Source of the DNA: Nymphaea colorata
Lineage: Eukaryota > Streptophyta > Magnoliopsida > Nymphaeales > Nymphaeaceae
Assembly: GCF_008831285.2 (NCBI RefSeq)
Contig: NC_045146.1
Location: 13,015,149-13,075,148, forward strand
DNA length: 60,000 nt
Direction: 5' to 3'
The notes under the pieces: model-generated
What the model saw: the letters and a program-made list of their open reading frames with translations, nothing else
The model's database searches: none
Told to the model about the DNA's origin: nothing
Made by a program: the position numbers and the translations under genes
Part shown: positions 46,901 to 57,996 of the stretch, one piece after another
How the letters are laid out: every line of letters begins with the position of its first letter
Position numbering within the stretch: position 1 is the first letter of the stretch

Positions 46901-49041
46901 AAGAATGATATTTTCGACCATTAATTTTAATTCCAATATTCATCCATAGCCAGCATATGGTACCAGCGTCAACTAATGTAGAAGAGAGTCTGGGAATTAG
47001 CTAAAGGATCAAAATAGCAGAGATGTATATGAAATGGACAAGGGCCTGTCTCTATATAGGATTGTGAAGCTAGACTGGGTTGGCAACTGACTCACTGCAG
47101 AACAATTTTGCTGAAAAATGACCAAAAACTTCCGCTGTATTGGTCATTTCCATTGTGATTCTAAAGTTGGGATCGTTCATCCTGCAGTCCGCGTTACACA
47201 GAGCGACTAGCACGTAACATTGAGAAGCTTGGTGGAGCAAGATACATGTTCCTTACTCACAAGTATGGCAATGTGCTTGTCCTTTCTGCTACTAACTTTA
47301 AAACAGAGACTAAGAACTCAACTGACTCTGTTTTTGACATTCTGACCAGAGATGATGTGGCGGATCACAAGAAGTGGTCAAGACGATTGAAGTGTGACAG
47401 AATTCTTCATGCATCAGATGTAAGTACCTTCAAACGTTTTTTATTTCTTCACGTCTGTAGAATCAAGAAACTGATTGGGAGTGGTCTCTAATGTTTTTTT
47501 CCTGAATTACGAGTAACAATTTTTGCCACTGAGAGTGGCTTTCTTCTGCACATTAACAACTTAATTTGGGTGCATATTTCTGTTTTCAGTTTTGGTTGTT
47601 TGGAGTCCAGTTGAATTTGCCCCTAATTGTTGTCTATTGACGTCTCAATCCAAACTAGGCAGAGCAAGTTCTGTTTACTTTGGGCAAGTTTTTACTCTTG
47701 TGGTTTGCGCTCTATGTTTGACTTAACCGTGTTCCCTTCCAGATGGAACTCTCAACTGCTGATGTAGAAATGAAGCTATATGGGGATGGCCCTTGGAGCA
47801 TTGGTCCTGATTTTGATCTTTTACACACTCCAGGGCATTCTTGTGTAAGTAGTATCATCAACTTGTTGGTTGAAATTACACCGTTAAACTATCAAATCTC
47901 ATTCCTGTTGGCGCCTCTCCTCCCTCCCTAGTCTTCTTTTTTCTCCCCTTTTGGGTAATGAAATCCTTTTAAAGTAACCGAATCTGACTCAGTAGAGAAG
48001 TGAATCAAGACACCATGAGCTTGGAATTGCAACAGTTGCAGGGAAATATAATCAGTGTCTTCATACATAATGAACAAAGCTAGGATCCCAAACTCGCAAG
48101 TTGAGTTCAGCTCAAATATGTCGTTGTTCTAAATTTGTGTTGGTCATGCTCAATCAACTTTTTATTTGTGCTGAGGCACAAATATGAACGGACATGCATA
48201 TGAATGATCTCAGCATTGGCTTCAATTTCTTCCTTTTACATGTGGCTAAACCTGCACTAAATTTTTGTAGAAATTAGGCTTTTTTAGATAATATCCATTT
48301 CAAAACGTTTTGTATGTTGCAAAGGAATCAGTTTAGACGGCAGCAATTTCTGCGATTGAACTGCCAGCGGAAATTCTTGCTGAACAATGTATTAACTCAT
48401 AAAACTTCTGTCTCGATCTTATACATCTAAAAGTTCAAAAAAATCATATTCAGAGGCTTTCAGAACCACATCGTTAGGAAGCACTGACCGAGTTTTTTTT
48501 CTCCAATGAAACATAATGCCAGGGTTCTGTCTGCTTGCTCTACAAACCGCTAAAGGTTCTGTTTACCGGTGATCACCTTGGTCATACTGCTGGCTCAGAA
48601 CTCAGCATCTTCGAGCAGTACAACCAAGATTCAGGTACGGAAATTGCTATGCTGTTGACGCCTTTCCCATATGATGTTTTTTACATATACTCTCTGTTCT
48701 TCGGCAGTCGCTACACAATTGAGGAGCGTAAATAAACTACTGGATTTGGACTTCAGGTGGATCTTACCAGGTATCCTGTTTTTCTTTTTACTTGTATAAT
48801 AACAAAAAGAAATTAGTTCAAGCCAAACATTTTCAACTTCTCCCTGAATTTTTTTTGAGAGTTTGTGAAGTTGGATCTATTTTCCTGGATTTCCTCAACC
48901 AGGAGTTCGAGGTTGGTAGCGAACTTTTAGCTAATTACTTTTTGTAATACTGCAGGCCACGGAAGGCGAGTAGAATTTCATGACGTGCACGAAAAAAATT
49001 TGGCTCTCAGAGCCTTTCTGGATGGGAAACAACACTCCTAA
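43923..49041 (+). CDS. Ferredoxin/metallo-beta-lactamase fold hydrolase, copy B
   Basis: Paralogue of the gene at 29392-34090 with the same 11-exon structure and exon lengths. Exons: 43923-44088, 45143-45186, 45285-45365, 46064-46171, 46792-46883, 47188-47262, 47350-47419, 47743-47844, 48523-48634, 48708-48770, 48956-49041. The product is 332 residues. All cluster Cys (59, 62, 65, 102) and MBL residues are kept, with LTHKDDVADH in place of LSHKDDVADH. Changes against copy A are scattered and mostly conservative, and no exon has an indel, which suggests purifying selection on both. Intron 4 holds a 399-bp insertion. Intron 6 is 87 nt, a multiple of three, and has no stop in frame. The gene is convergent with the TFIIIC gene, 1.9 kb apart. 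Substrate unknown. Confidence 0.92.
46379..46777. mobile_element. 399-bp insertion in MBL B intron 4
   Basis: Gene A intron 4 is 264 nt, gene B's is 620 nt. The extra sequence is flanked by direct repeats TTTCATC (46372-46378 and 46771-46777), where gene A has a single TTTTCAT-like site, as expected for a target-site duplication. The insert is rich in A and T runs with AACGTGGAAAAACG and TTTTTAACGCGTTTTT segments. It has no clear terminal inverted repeat or coding capacity, so its class is open. Confidence 0.6.
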
Positions 49042-50957
49042 CACGTGATTCACCAAATGATGCCTGTGGGTCGGTAAATCCTATCCTGAGGAAGAATAGA
49101 TCATAGTTTTTCATGTTCAATGGAGGTGTAAATGCGGTCTACTTTGTCTTATTCTCATAATTTGCTGTTGGGCACGGTAATTGTAGCTGTTTCAGCATGT
49201 TCTCACTCGGAGTATGCACATGAACTTGTCACTAGTTTGATATTTGCTACATGAGTTTGTACCTGGTACATAATTGCAAATATGTAGAAGAAAACTTTTA
49301 GTTGGAAATATCGCTAAATCCGACTTCCGAGATGGATGCAAAACGTCAAAAGCATGAAAATTAGATGTCAAAAAGTTTGTTGTGAACTAAGAAATTAAGA
49401 CTGCTTATTGGAATATTCTTACGAATCTAATTTACATTGTGAATTTTCATGCCTTTTTTTAGTACATAGGCAGAGCGGTTCAATTCATCTATATGGTTAG
49501 TTTGAGAAGAAAAAAAAGTTAAAAAATTCAGATGGTGGCTGGTCTGTCAGAGTAAAAGTCCTATATATAGAGGCCCATTAGCTTTTTTTAGTTAAGGGCG
49601 TTTAGTTGCCCAGGTAAATTCTCAGGACACCCTTAACGTATGGGCTTTACAAACACTCAAAACGCCAAAAATAGATCAAGTTCTTCTAAGTGCACGTGGA
49701 AATTTTTCGGCTCATAGATTTTCGGTTGGGCTATAGAGAGAGGTTGAGAGTTTTGTTCTTCTTTTGATGAAATAAGAATTGCTTTAACAAAAATGATTTA
49801 ATTTCGAGAATATAAGCTCGTTCTTGAATCAAAATTTTGAAATTGTGGTTCTACTGTAGAAAGTGAAATTATGATTCCAAAATTTATAATTTTTGCATGT
49901 CATGTTAGTTTAAATAATTCAGTTCTAGAGTTTTAATTCATGCTGTATCACATACATCATTTTTCAATTATGAAATCCAAAATTCCGAATTATCAAATAC
50001 AAAGAGAAACTGGAACTGGAATTTTCATTTCAATTCCAATTTAATGTAGATTTTGTTTTAAGAAATTAAATTTTAAAATCAACATTCAAGGCCATTAAAA
50101 CGCCCCTTTAACGTCGCTCCATGAACTGTTTCAGAGGTCATGGAGAATTATCATGGTAATTGGTCCCACGAACAAGCAACCTCTTCTGCCTGCAAGCGCC
50201 ATTCATTACCTTTTTGAATAACTGAAAGAAACACTTTGGATTGGGACCGTTCTGGGTTGCCGCCTATGAGGTCAGAAGGAGACGCTCTTTGTATTGAGAG
50301 CAGTTTTTCAGTTTCCAACTCCACATAACAGCGTCCTAAATGTTCATGCTGTTATGCAACCAAGAGAACCATGCAGTTCCATATCTCAAGCAAACACAGA
50401 CGGCTTTCTACGCTCAGTAATGCCGACGGAACTGGTCTTTTTGTCTGTACAATGACGTTTTCCTCCATTGGTTTTCTAGGAAGTCATATTTATACCGTAC
50501 CCACAGGGTTGGACAAGCCTAATGTGGTACTAATAAGTAAATTTTGGTCAAACTACTACAGCATCAAACTCTTCCTTGTTGCCTAAATCGATTGGAAAAA
50601 AAAAACCACCTCGAAAACACCATGCTTTTACATGATCAAATGTCAAGAGCATTAAATTTCAAAGAGCTTGTACATGCAGCTGGACAAGTTCTCGTCAGAT
50701 CCCAACTAGCGGAGGATAACCGATGCATCAATTGCAATACAATTTTGCAGACAGAGGGAGGCAGCCCTGCTTCATACGATAATTATCTCAACACACCTCC
50801 ACACGCACACGCATACACATATATACAATGCAGTACACATCTGCAATTCTGGCCTATTACAAGTTCTGATTATACTTTCAATACAAGAAGAGAGGAAGAT
50901 ATTTACAGCGTTGGATGGGCCTAACAGATCGCGCCATCAAATGAATGCAGCGACTAA
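49042..50957. other. Convergent 3' spacer
   Basis: Holds the 3' flanks of MBL gene B (plus) and the TFIIIC gene (minus). Similarity to the left unit continues until about 50600. An extra stretch at about 49440-50280 has no counterpart in the left unit and contains no gene I can identify. The open frame at 50544-50924 runs opposite to the TFIIIC 3' UTR and has no recognised domain. Confidence 0.6.
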
Positions 50958-53900
50958 TTACAGTAGGTACGCACTCGTGGGATTAGCAAACAAGTGCCTT
51001 CTGTAGACGGACTCTGGTTCCTTAGATTTAGTTCCAAAAGCAGCTTCCAGAATGGATGGAAGTGAATCAGATGTCGTCTGATGCATACTTCTGACAATTA
51101 GGTGGTTATCTAGAACCAGCGATTCCAACAGTTTTCTGCAGCTCTGCAGGTTCAAAATGGATATAAGCAAACAATTCCATGACATGTTTCTGACGGCCAA
51201 AATAAGAGTTCAAAAAATGATTTTGTACTTTATCTTTTGTTTTGTGAGAAGTACCACTCGTAAGAACTACTTGTCAACAAACATCAGAAGGTGATCAGAA
51301 CACAATTCACAAAATTTGGCAAGATGAATCGTTTTTAAAACATTGCTTCACGTGGTTATCAAAAATACAAAGAGTAGCAAACCAAGTTGTTCTTTGGCTC
51401 TTTTTTTTTCATTGATGTATACGAGATAAACCACACTTCCTTGAGCTTTCAAGAATTTGATGGCCTTAAGAAATTTGACTTTTAAAAGGCATAAGACTAA
51501 ATCATTGCTCTGAATATCTGTTTTAATGAAACTATAACAACATAGCGTAACATAAATTTGCATAAATATTTATCTACCAGATAGTTCTTATTTCTTACTT
51601 GTGGGTTCAAGACATCCATCTGACCGATAAGATCATCCTGTCAATAAGAAAAGCATTACAGTCAAAATACCGCATTATGATCAAAATTAAGTCAGGATGT
51701 GATAAACATAACTAAAGCCATAGAATTTGCAACTGGCCTTTATTACTTAACAGTAATACAAACTATGTACTTTCAATATAACAACCGATACAAATGGCAC
51801 TAATTATGGCCAACCTTTAAGTCTTAGTTTTGAAAATTTAGAACAAAAGCCTACCATTTAAGAAATTGCCGTGAAGCTAAACAAAGTACCTTTTGTTTAA
51901 GAAATGGTTCTCAGCTTTTCACCTGATGAACTTACTAATTTTTTCCCAAGACTTAGAAACAGCTACAACAATGAAAAACTACAAAAGTAACTCAGGCATT
52001 GATCTCAGTGATTTTTTTAAAAGACAACAAGTGCATAACAGGTAGTTAGAGGCATCAGAATGTGAACCTTTCCTTCCAATTCTAATAGGTTATTAAGTGT
52101 TACCTCTAAAATCCCAGGGTTTTGCATCACAACTCCGAGAATTCGCCGTGTCAATGCATCACACATGACGGGATTTTTTCCACCATCACCATTCAACCAT
52201 GGCAATATGGGCTGAAAACTTCCCAACTCGTCAAACTTGTCATGACATTCTTTATGACTGTCAGATCTCTGAGAGGAAGGAGGCTTCCCAACATGAGAGT
52301 TGACAACTGCAAGCTCTCTGTTTGCTTGAGCACTATCATACATTGGTACAGCAATGTCAGATCCATGCAAAATGGTCACTCTATGTCCTTCAGAAAGGTC
52401 CACACTAGGCAAATTCTCAACACAGTGTACATCACCATCATTTTCTTTAGATATAAGAAAACCTTCATTGTTTCTCACCATGTGTAAAAGATGTGCTTCA
52501 TGGGCAGCAGAAGGGGTGCCAAGAGAATATTTCACACCATAACAAGTAGCAACAACCCGGAAATGATCAAAAGCATTTACCTGCATCCAACACAACTGTT
52601 TATGGTATGGTGGTGCAAAAAGCATGACCATTTCGTTTTAGTTACTATGGAGGAGCAGAAAATGATGAGCAATATAACTAAACAGACAAGTAAAGCTGTA
52701 ACGCACTAAGGCATACCATGGTGTTTCAAGCCCCCACTTACCCAAATGAAATTCAACTTGCCCAAAAAAGAATTCTATTTTGAGAATTTTTCTGACATTA
52801 ATGCAGGGACTTACCCAATAATATGGCTATATACATAGAATCCCCTTCCAGAATTTTTAATTTTGCATTATATGAAGTTATATAATGTTGGATATTCTAC
52901 ATATTATTTTTGACTTTTCATTTGATTAAAAGTTACTGTATCTCCTACATACATTAGCCTATGGAACCAGAGAATGGCATAACACATATTTAAGCAAGGC
53001 AAAACAAACCAAGTCATCTGAAAACAACTAAGAAGGATTGTATAAGTTTATAATTACAAGAGTTACCTTTACAACCAAACCAAACTTCCTTAGCACATCC
53101 ACTGTGAGTTCAGTAATCTTTGTGCCTACAGAGGGAAAAAAAATTGTTTCTACTTCAGCGTTGTTACATTGAAACATTCACACCAAGTTCTGAAAAGGAG
53201 AAATACCATACCTTCCATATCCAATGCTAAACCTATTTCTACCACAGTCAGCCCTTGGTCGGCAGCTTTATAAATAGCAAAATAAGCAGTTTTAAACAAA
53301 TCAGGACATAAAATATCCTCCCTTAAAGAGTAACCCATGGATGAATAATGTCGAGCAAAAATACACATGGACTCCCATGATGGCTCATTGGATGAACTAG
53401 AAGCAGAATGAGTAGTTTCACCAGAACATGAGCTTAAACTGCTAACTTCACAGAGAGAATCAACTTGAGAAGAGGTGTTCACGTTGCTATTCCCAGTGCA
53501 TGACACGGAGATTTGTGTGTAATTCAGTTCCAAACCTAGGGCTTCATATTCTGATACAGTTGCATAAGTTAAAGACAGCTGAATACCAGGGAAGCCTTTC
53601 TCTCTGCGGGAAGAAAGTTCACCATCATTTATGGATTTCAACTTAATCTTTTTCACTTGATAAGAATTGTTTAATCTGTCTCTGTCAATCTTGCGCTTTA
53701 AACCAACCTGACTATCAACATCTCCTACACCCTCTAAGGGCAGGCACGGAGAGATGAGCATTTCTCCTGATGAAACTAAAGCAAAAAGATGAAACATGTC
53801 ACCACAGTGTAAATCAGCGCCTAGGCAGACACCATCCCCCATCAAATCTCTTTTTCTTTCACATAGCCATTTGGAAAATTTCTCAAATCTTAATCCAGTG

Positions 53901-56900
53901 CCAACTGGGAAGGGAGAAGAGGATGCACTTTCAAAGAATTTTGGCGTGAGAACAAAGGGTTGACTTCCACGCCCCACAACCTGGTGATGAAAGAAAAAGA
54001 AAATTAGCAATGAAGATGCATCTAGGACACAATACAATGGCACAACTGCATCAACTCAAAGCAACTAAGATTTCTATTGAGACTACCTTAACACTAAAAA
54101 ACTGTTCTAAATATTCAAATATTCATGAAAACCAAACACTTCCAGATATGTTTGCCCTTCTCCATCAAGCATTCTTACAGCCTAACGCAAATTCTAACCG
54201 ATATCCAGTCAGAGGACATAGAAACATATGTGGACAATGTCAAATATCAACTTCAGCATTATCTCATCAGGACAACAACTAAAAAACATACCACAAACTT
54301 TTTTGCTTGAAGGTAATTGAATGCTGCAAATATGTCATGCTCATTATAACGCCGTAAAGTCTCTGCAAGCAACTTGGGCACCTCGGTGGTAGCAGATGAG
54401 TTCAGGAAGACAAGTTTGATAAGCTCTACAGCATTGGCAACTGCCAAAGATTTTCGAACTATCTTCTTGACACTATGGCCCCTATTCTGCAGAAGTTTAA
54501 GAAATTTTCCTCGTTGCCGAAGATTATTGGATTTGCTCTTTCCAGGTGTAGATAAATATGCTTGACGTCCGTCCCCAGTAGAATGATTTCCTTCTCCAGG
54601 AATGGGAGACAAAGAATGTGAATCTTCAACCTGAATGTCCTGGAAGCGAAGAGAAGCACTTCCATTTTCTGTGGGATTGGAGTTAAAATTGTTGACATCA
54701 TTAGAAACGTGAGCACCTCCCTGCTCGAAAATATCTAAACCTTGAACAGGTTGAGGAACATGGAATAACTCCCTCTGGGTTCGTAATCCGGCTCCTTTAA
54801 CAGCATGTTTATTCCTCGGCTTGCACCTTAGCACCTCATCAATAGCCACTACAATACACGGGTCTTCAATATCATCCCAACAAGGCTTACCAGGATTCAT
54901 GTCTGTATTTTCCAAATCACATGAAGAGCTTACCCCAGAAGCCACAAATGAAGATGAATTTTGATGGATAAACGAAGGATCAGCCAACATGGAAATTTGT
55001 CTTTCCTCTAGTTCCTTTATGTGTTCAGCATAGCGCTCACCCAGCAGGTTGCACAGATTCATGATAGCCCTTCGAACACTCGAATCACTCTTCAACAAGG
55101 CAATTCTGCGCCTGCAACTATCTGCAGGTGCCGGGAGGTCAGGAAGAGAGGCCCAGTCCACACGATGAAACTTTGCACCTTGAGCGGCACGGTATCTTGC
55201 ATATTGCATTAACAGCTGCCTGAATAGGATACCATAATGATGTTAAGATGACCGAGTGAAATTACTTGAAAAATATTTACTAACATGAGACTAGAAAATA
55301 TAATCGATTTTGCCAAACAAATCAAGTAATTCTGCATATGGACACATACCTATCAGCTTTTTGAGTCCATTTAAACTTCCTTTGACGAGTAGGCCTTACT
55401 TTTGAAAAAGCAAATTGACTAATAAAACTATTAACATCATCAACTTCCTCTTTCAATAAAGATTCTTCAGCAATATTACCATGACTATTGGCAGTTGCAT
55501 CCAGCTGAGCATCAGAAACTTGCAAGGGAGAATGAAAGATGTCTTTATGATCCTTGTTTGTATCATAATTTTCTTGCAATGAAGAGCCAACTGCCAAATC
55601 TTTTTCACCAATATCAGGTTTATTTTCATCCATCAATGAACTATCATACTCTGAGTCTCTCTTCCTTTTGCAAGAAGCTAATCGCTGATGATTACCATGT
55701 TGATCAGTCAACATTGACTCTTTCCGTGACTTCTGGAGAGATAACCTTCTATTCTTGTCATATGATACCCGAAGAACCTGCATTGGCATCTACCAATGCT
55801 TAAAGGAACAACAACAAAGATAAAAAAGGATAACGGAGGAAAAAAACTGATAAACAGCCAACTTCTAAAAGAAGACTTCTTTGAGCAATAATAGCAATGG
55901 TAACAATCCAACAAAAAATTAACCCAAGCAGCCAATCCGGCATATTCTAACTTTCCAGCATGCTTCAGTTTGACACTCAGAGGACGACAAACCAGAATGC
56001 AAATTAACAAGATAGAAACTAAGCCCAGGTATGTATGGTCATCATTATCTTAAAATTTTTGAGATACGGAACTTTTCCCAAGCCATACCCACTTATCAGA
56101 GGCTACAGTTACACATAGTATGAGTGTTGTTAACATTGGTTGGAATCAGCCAATTCGAGTATCGGACTCCTTCCAATTTGATGCTTGGCCCGATTCAATG
56201 GTGGTTCAAAATTGGCTGATTTGGACCTAATCAGCCAAAACAAGCTTGTATCAGCTGAGTCAAAGTGAATCGGCATTTGCACACAACAATGTATAGTATA
56301 TGTTTCTCACAAGGCTTCGAGCCTCATCACTTACTAACAACTTATTGGCAGAACGTCGGTTGCCACTGCATGGCAGCACACTCAAGAAACATTGGCTGCA
56401 GCTAACGATGGTTGCAGTGGAATCCATTCAGGCTGCCGGCAAACATTGGTTGCCATAAAGAGGAGTCCAAGGAGCAGGAGGAGTTATCACTCACTCTCAC
56501 ACTCACACACACCCACACCCACACACAATTTTACACTATCCTAGTCCTAAACGTTTCACTAACAGAATGAGACAAATGAACAACTTCCATTCTTAGGATG
56601 TCCACCTGTTTTTTCTACATTTCCCTTTTTCCATCAATAAATGTAAGCAAGATAATCCAACTGTTTCACTTCTAAAAGGAAAGAGAAGAGGAGGTAGGGG
56701 TGCTGGGACTGCTGCTCGTTTCATGAGAAAATTAAAAAAAGATTAACTACATTGTTTTCTTGTGAATTTTGTCCCAGTAAAAAAAACAAAAAAAAACAAA
56801 AAATATAACATCTTACCCATGGCCTGCAACTTCAAAAGTCGCATGCCGTCCATTTCTATTTATGATACCATGAAATATGGTTCTAAGTTGTAACTAATAT

Positions 56901-57996
56901 TCTGAAAGTTGGTATTGGTCCATTCAAACCATATAAGCCAGTAAACAGAACTTTACTTAAAACCATGGAGATTCCTGTGGGGTACAAGAGGAAGTTTCAC
57001 ACAAATCAAAGCAGGTAATTAGAATTAACGAACTCCTGCATGCTAGAAAAAGTACAAAGTCTTGAACAGAAAAAAATAATCCATTGACCACAGAGACAGA
57101 TGTACGCAATATCAAACTTACCATTTCTACAAGCACCAATGATGTATGAATAGCCACAGAAAAAAACAGCAATTCTTCATATGAGTGCATGGCTTACTCT
57201 GAGGAAATTCAATATAAAGGAACTACTGACTTTCCAATGTAGAAATCATATCAGACACGTAGATTCATAGAACTTGTTAGAGAACTGTAGACTTCCAGGT
57301 GCTATACGCACAAGTAAACTGACCTGTTCCAGGGTAAGATTCAAATCCCTTGCTATCTTAACACAGTCTTTAAAAGGAATTCTTTTTTCAGGCTCATCAT
57401 TTGAAATACGCTTGAGCAGTTCTGCACGTTGCTCAGAGGTCATAACCCGAACTGAAGACCATGATCTATAATTAAAAGCCTGCAAGAATAAAGTAGGCAC
57501 TATGTTCCCAATTATAAATGCTAGAATAAAAAAACGCCATGTACGCTGTTTCTTAAGGGAAAGCAAAGAAAAAAAAAAGATTAATTAGGATATCAATATA
57601 CTTATGTATACGTATGTACACATGCATGTATGTATGTATGTACATATATATGTATATCACCAGTAATAAAAGATCCAAGTCTTTGCAGCCAGAAAAAATA
57701 ATGGAAAATCATACTTCTGGAACAGCTGAACCAGGGAAAGCATATCCAGCAGCCGTTGGATCTGCTGCAGAATAACAATATTCCAAGGTTTTCCAATATG
57801 CATCCACAGCCTCTCCACTAGAAAAACCAAAATCATGGCGGAATTTTGGTTTAAGATCACAATGCTCAATGTTTAAACGTGGTCTTGATCTTTGTAAAGG
57901 CTCTTCAATATAAGGCTTAAGCTCCATAGCATATTTAAGGACGGCATGTGGAGCTGAATTCACTTCATCATGTCCTTGGTTCACTAATCTAAGCAG
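50958..57996 (-). CDS. GTF3C1: TFIIIC largest subunit (B-block binding), C-terminal part
   Basis: Subunit of TFIIIC that contacts the B box of tRNA-type genes and recruits TFIIIB for RNA polymerase III. Partial: nine last exons (minus strand) 57996-57715, 57479-57324, 55777-55350, 55219-54292, 53980-53212, 53125-53067, 52580-52104, 51637-51599, 51143-50958; all phases fit, 1107 residues. Segments matching plant homologues as I remember them include HAMELKPYIEEP-type sequence (here YAMELKPYIEEP), RSWSSVRVMTSEQRAELLKR, DLNLTLEQ, QYARYRAAQGAKFHRVDW, SQPFVLTPKFF, ADLHCGDMF, DVLRKFGLVVK and the C-terminal FANPTSAYLL. Basic clusters CKRKRD and GLKRKIDR suit a nuclear protein. The N-terminal half, including the B-block domain, lies beyond the right edge. 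I could not find an upstream exon in 57997-60000. Confidence 0.92.

Larger units (their letters stand above)
37752..50600. repeat. Right unit of a segmental duplication
   Basis: Direct copy of 22190-34775. It carries an apparently intact phytocyanin on the minus strand and an intact MBL gene on the plus strand. It lacks the LINE seen in the left unit and has its own 399-bp insertion in MBL intron 4. Its right edge lies about 350 bp from the TFIIIC stop codon. Edges are estimated by eye. Confidence 0.85.

Noticed and set aside
50544-50924. 126-codon plus-strand frame between the convergent genes
   Set aside because: It lies opposite the TFIIIC 3' UTR and partly in the decayed tail of the duplicated unit. 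The left unit has no matching open frame.
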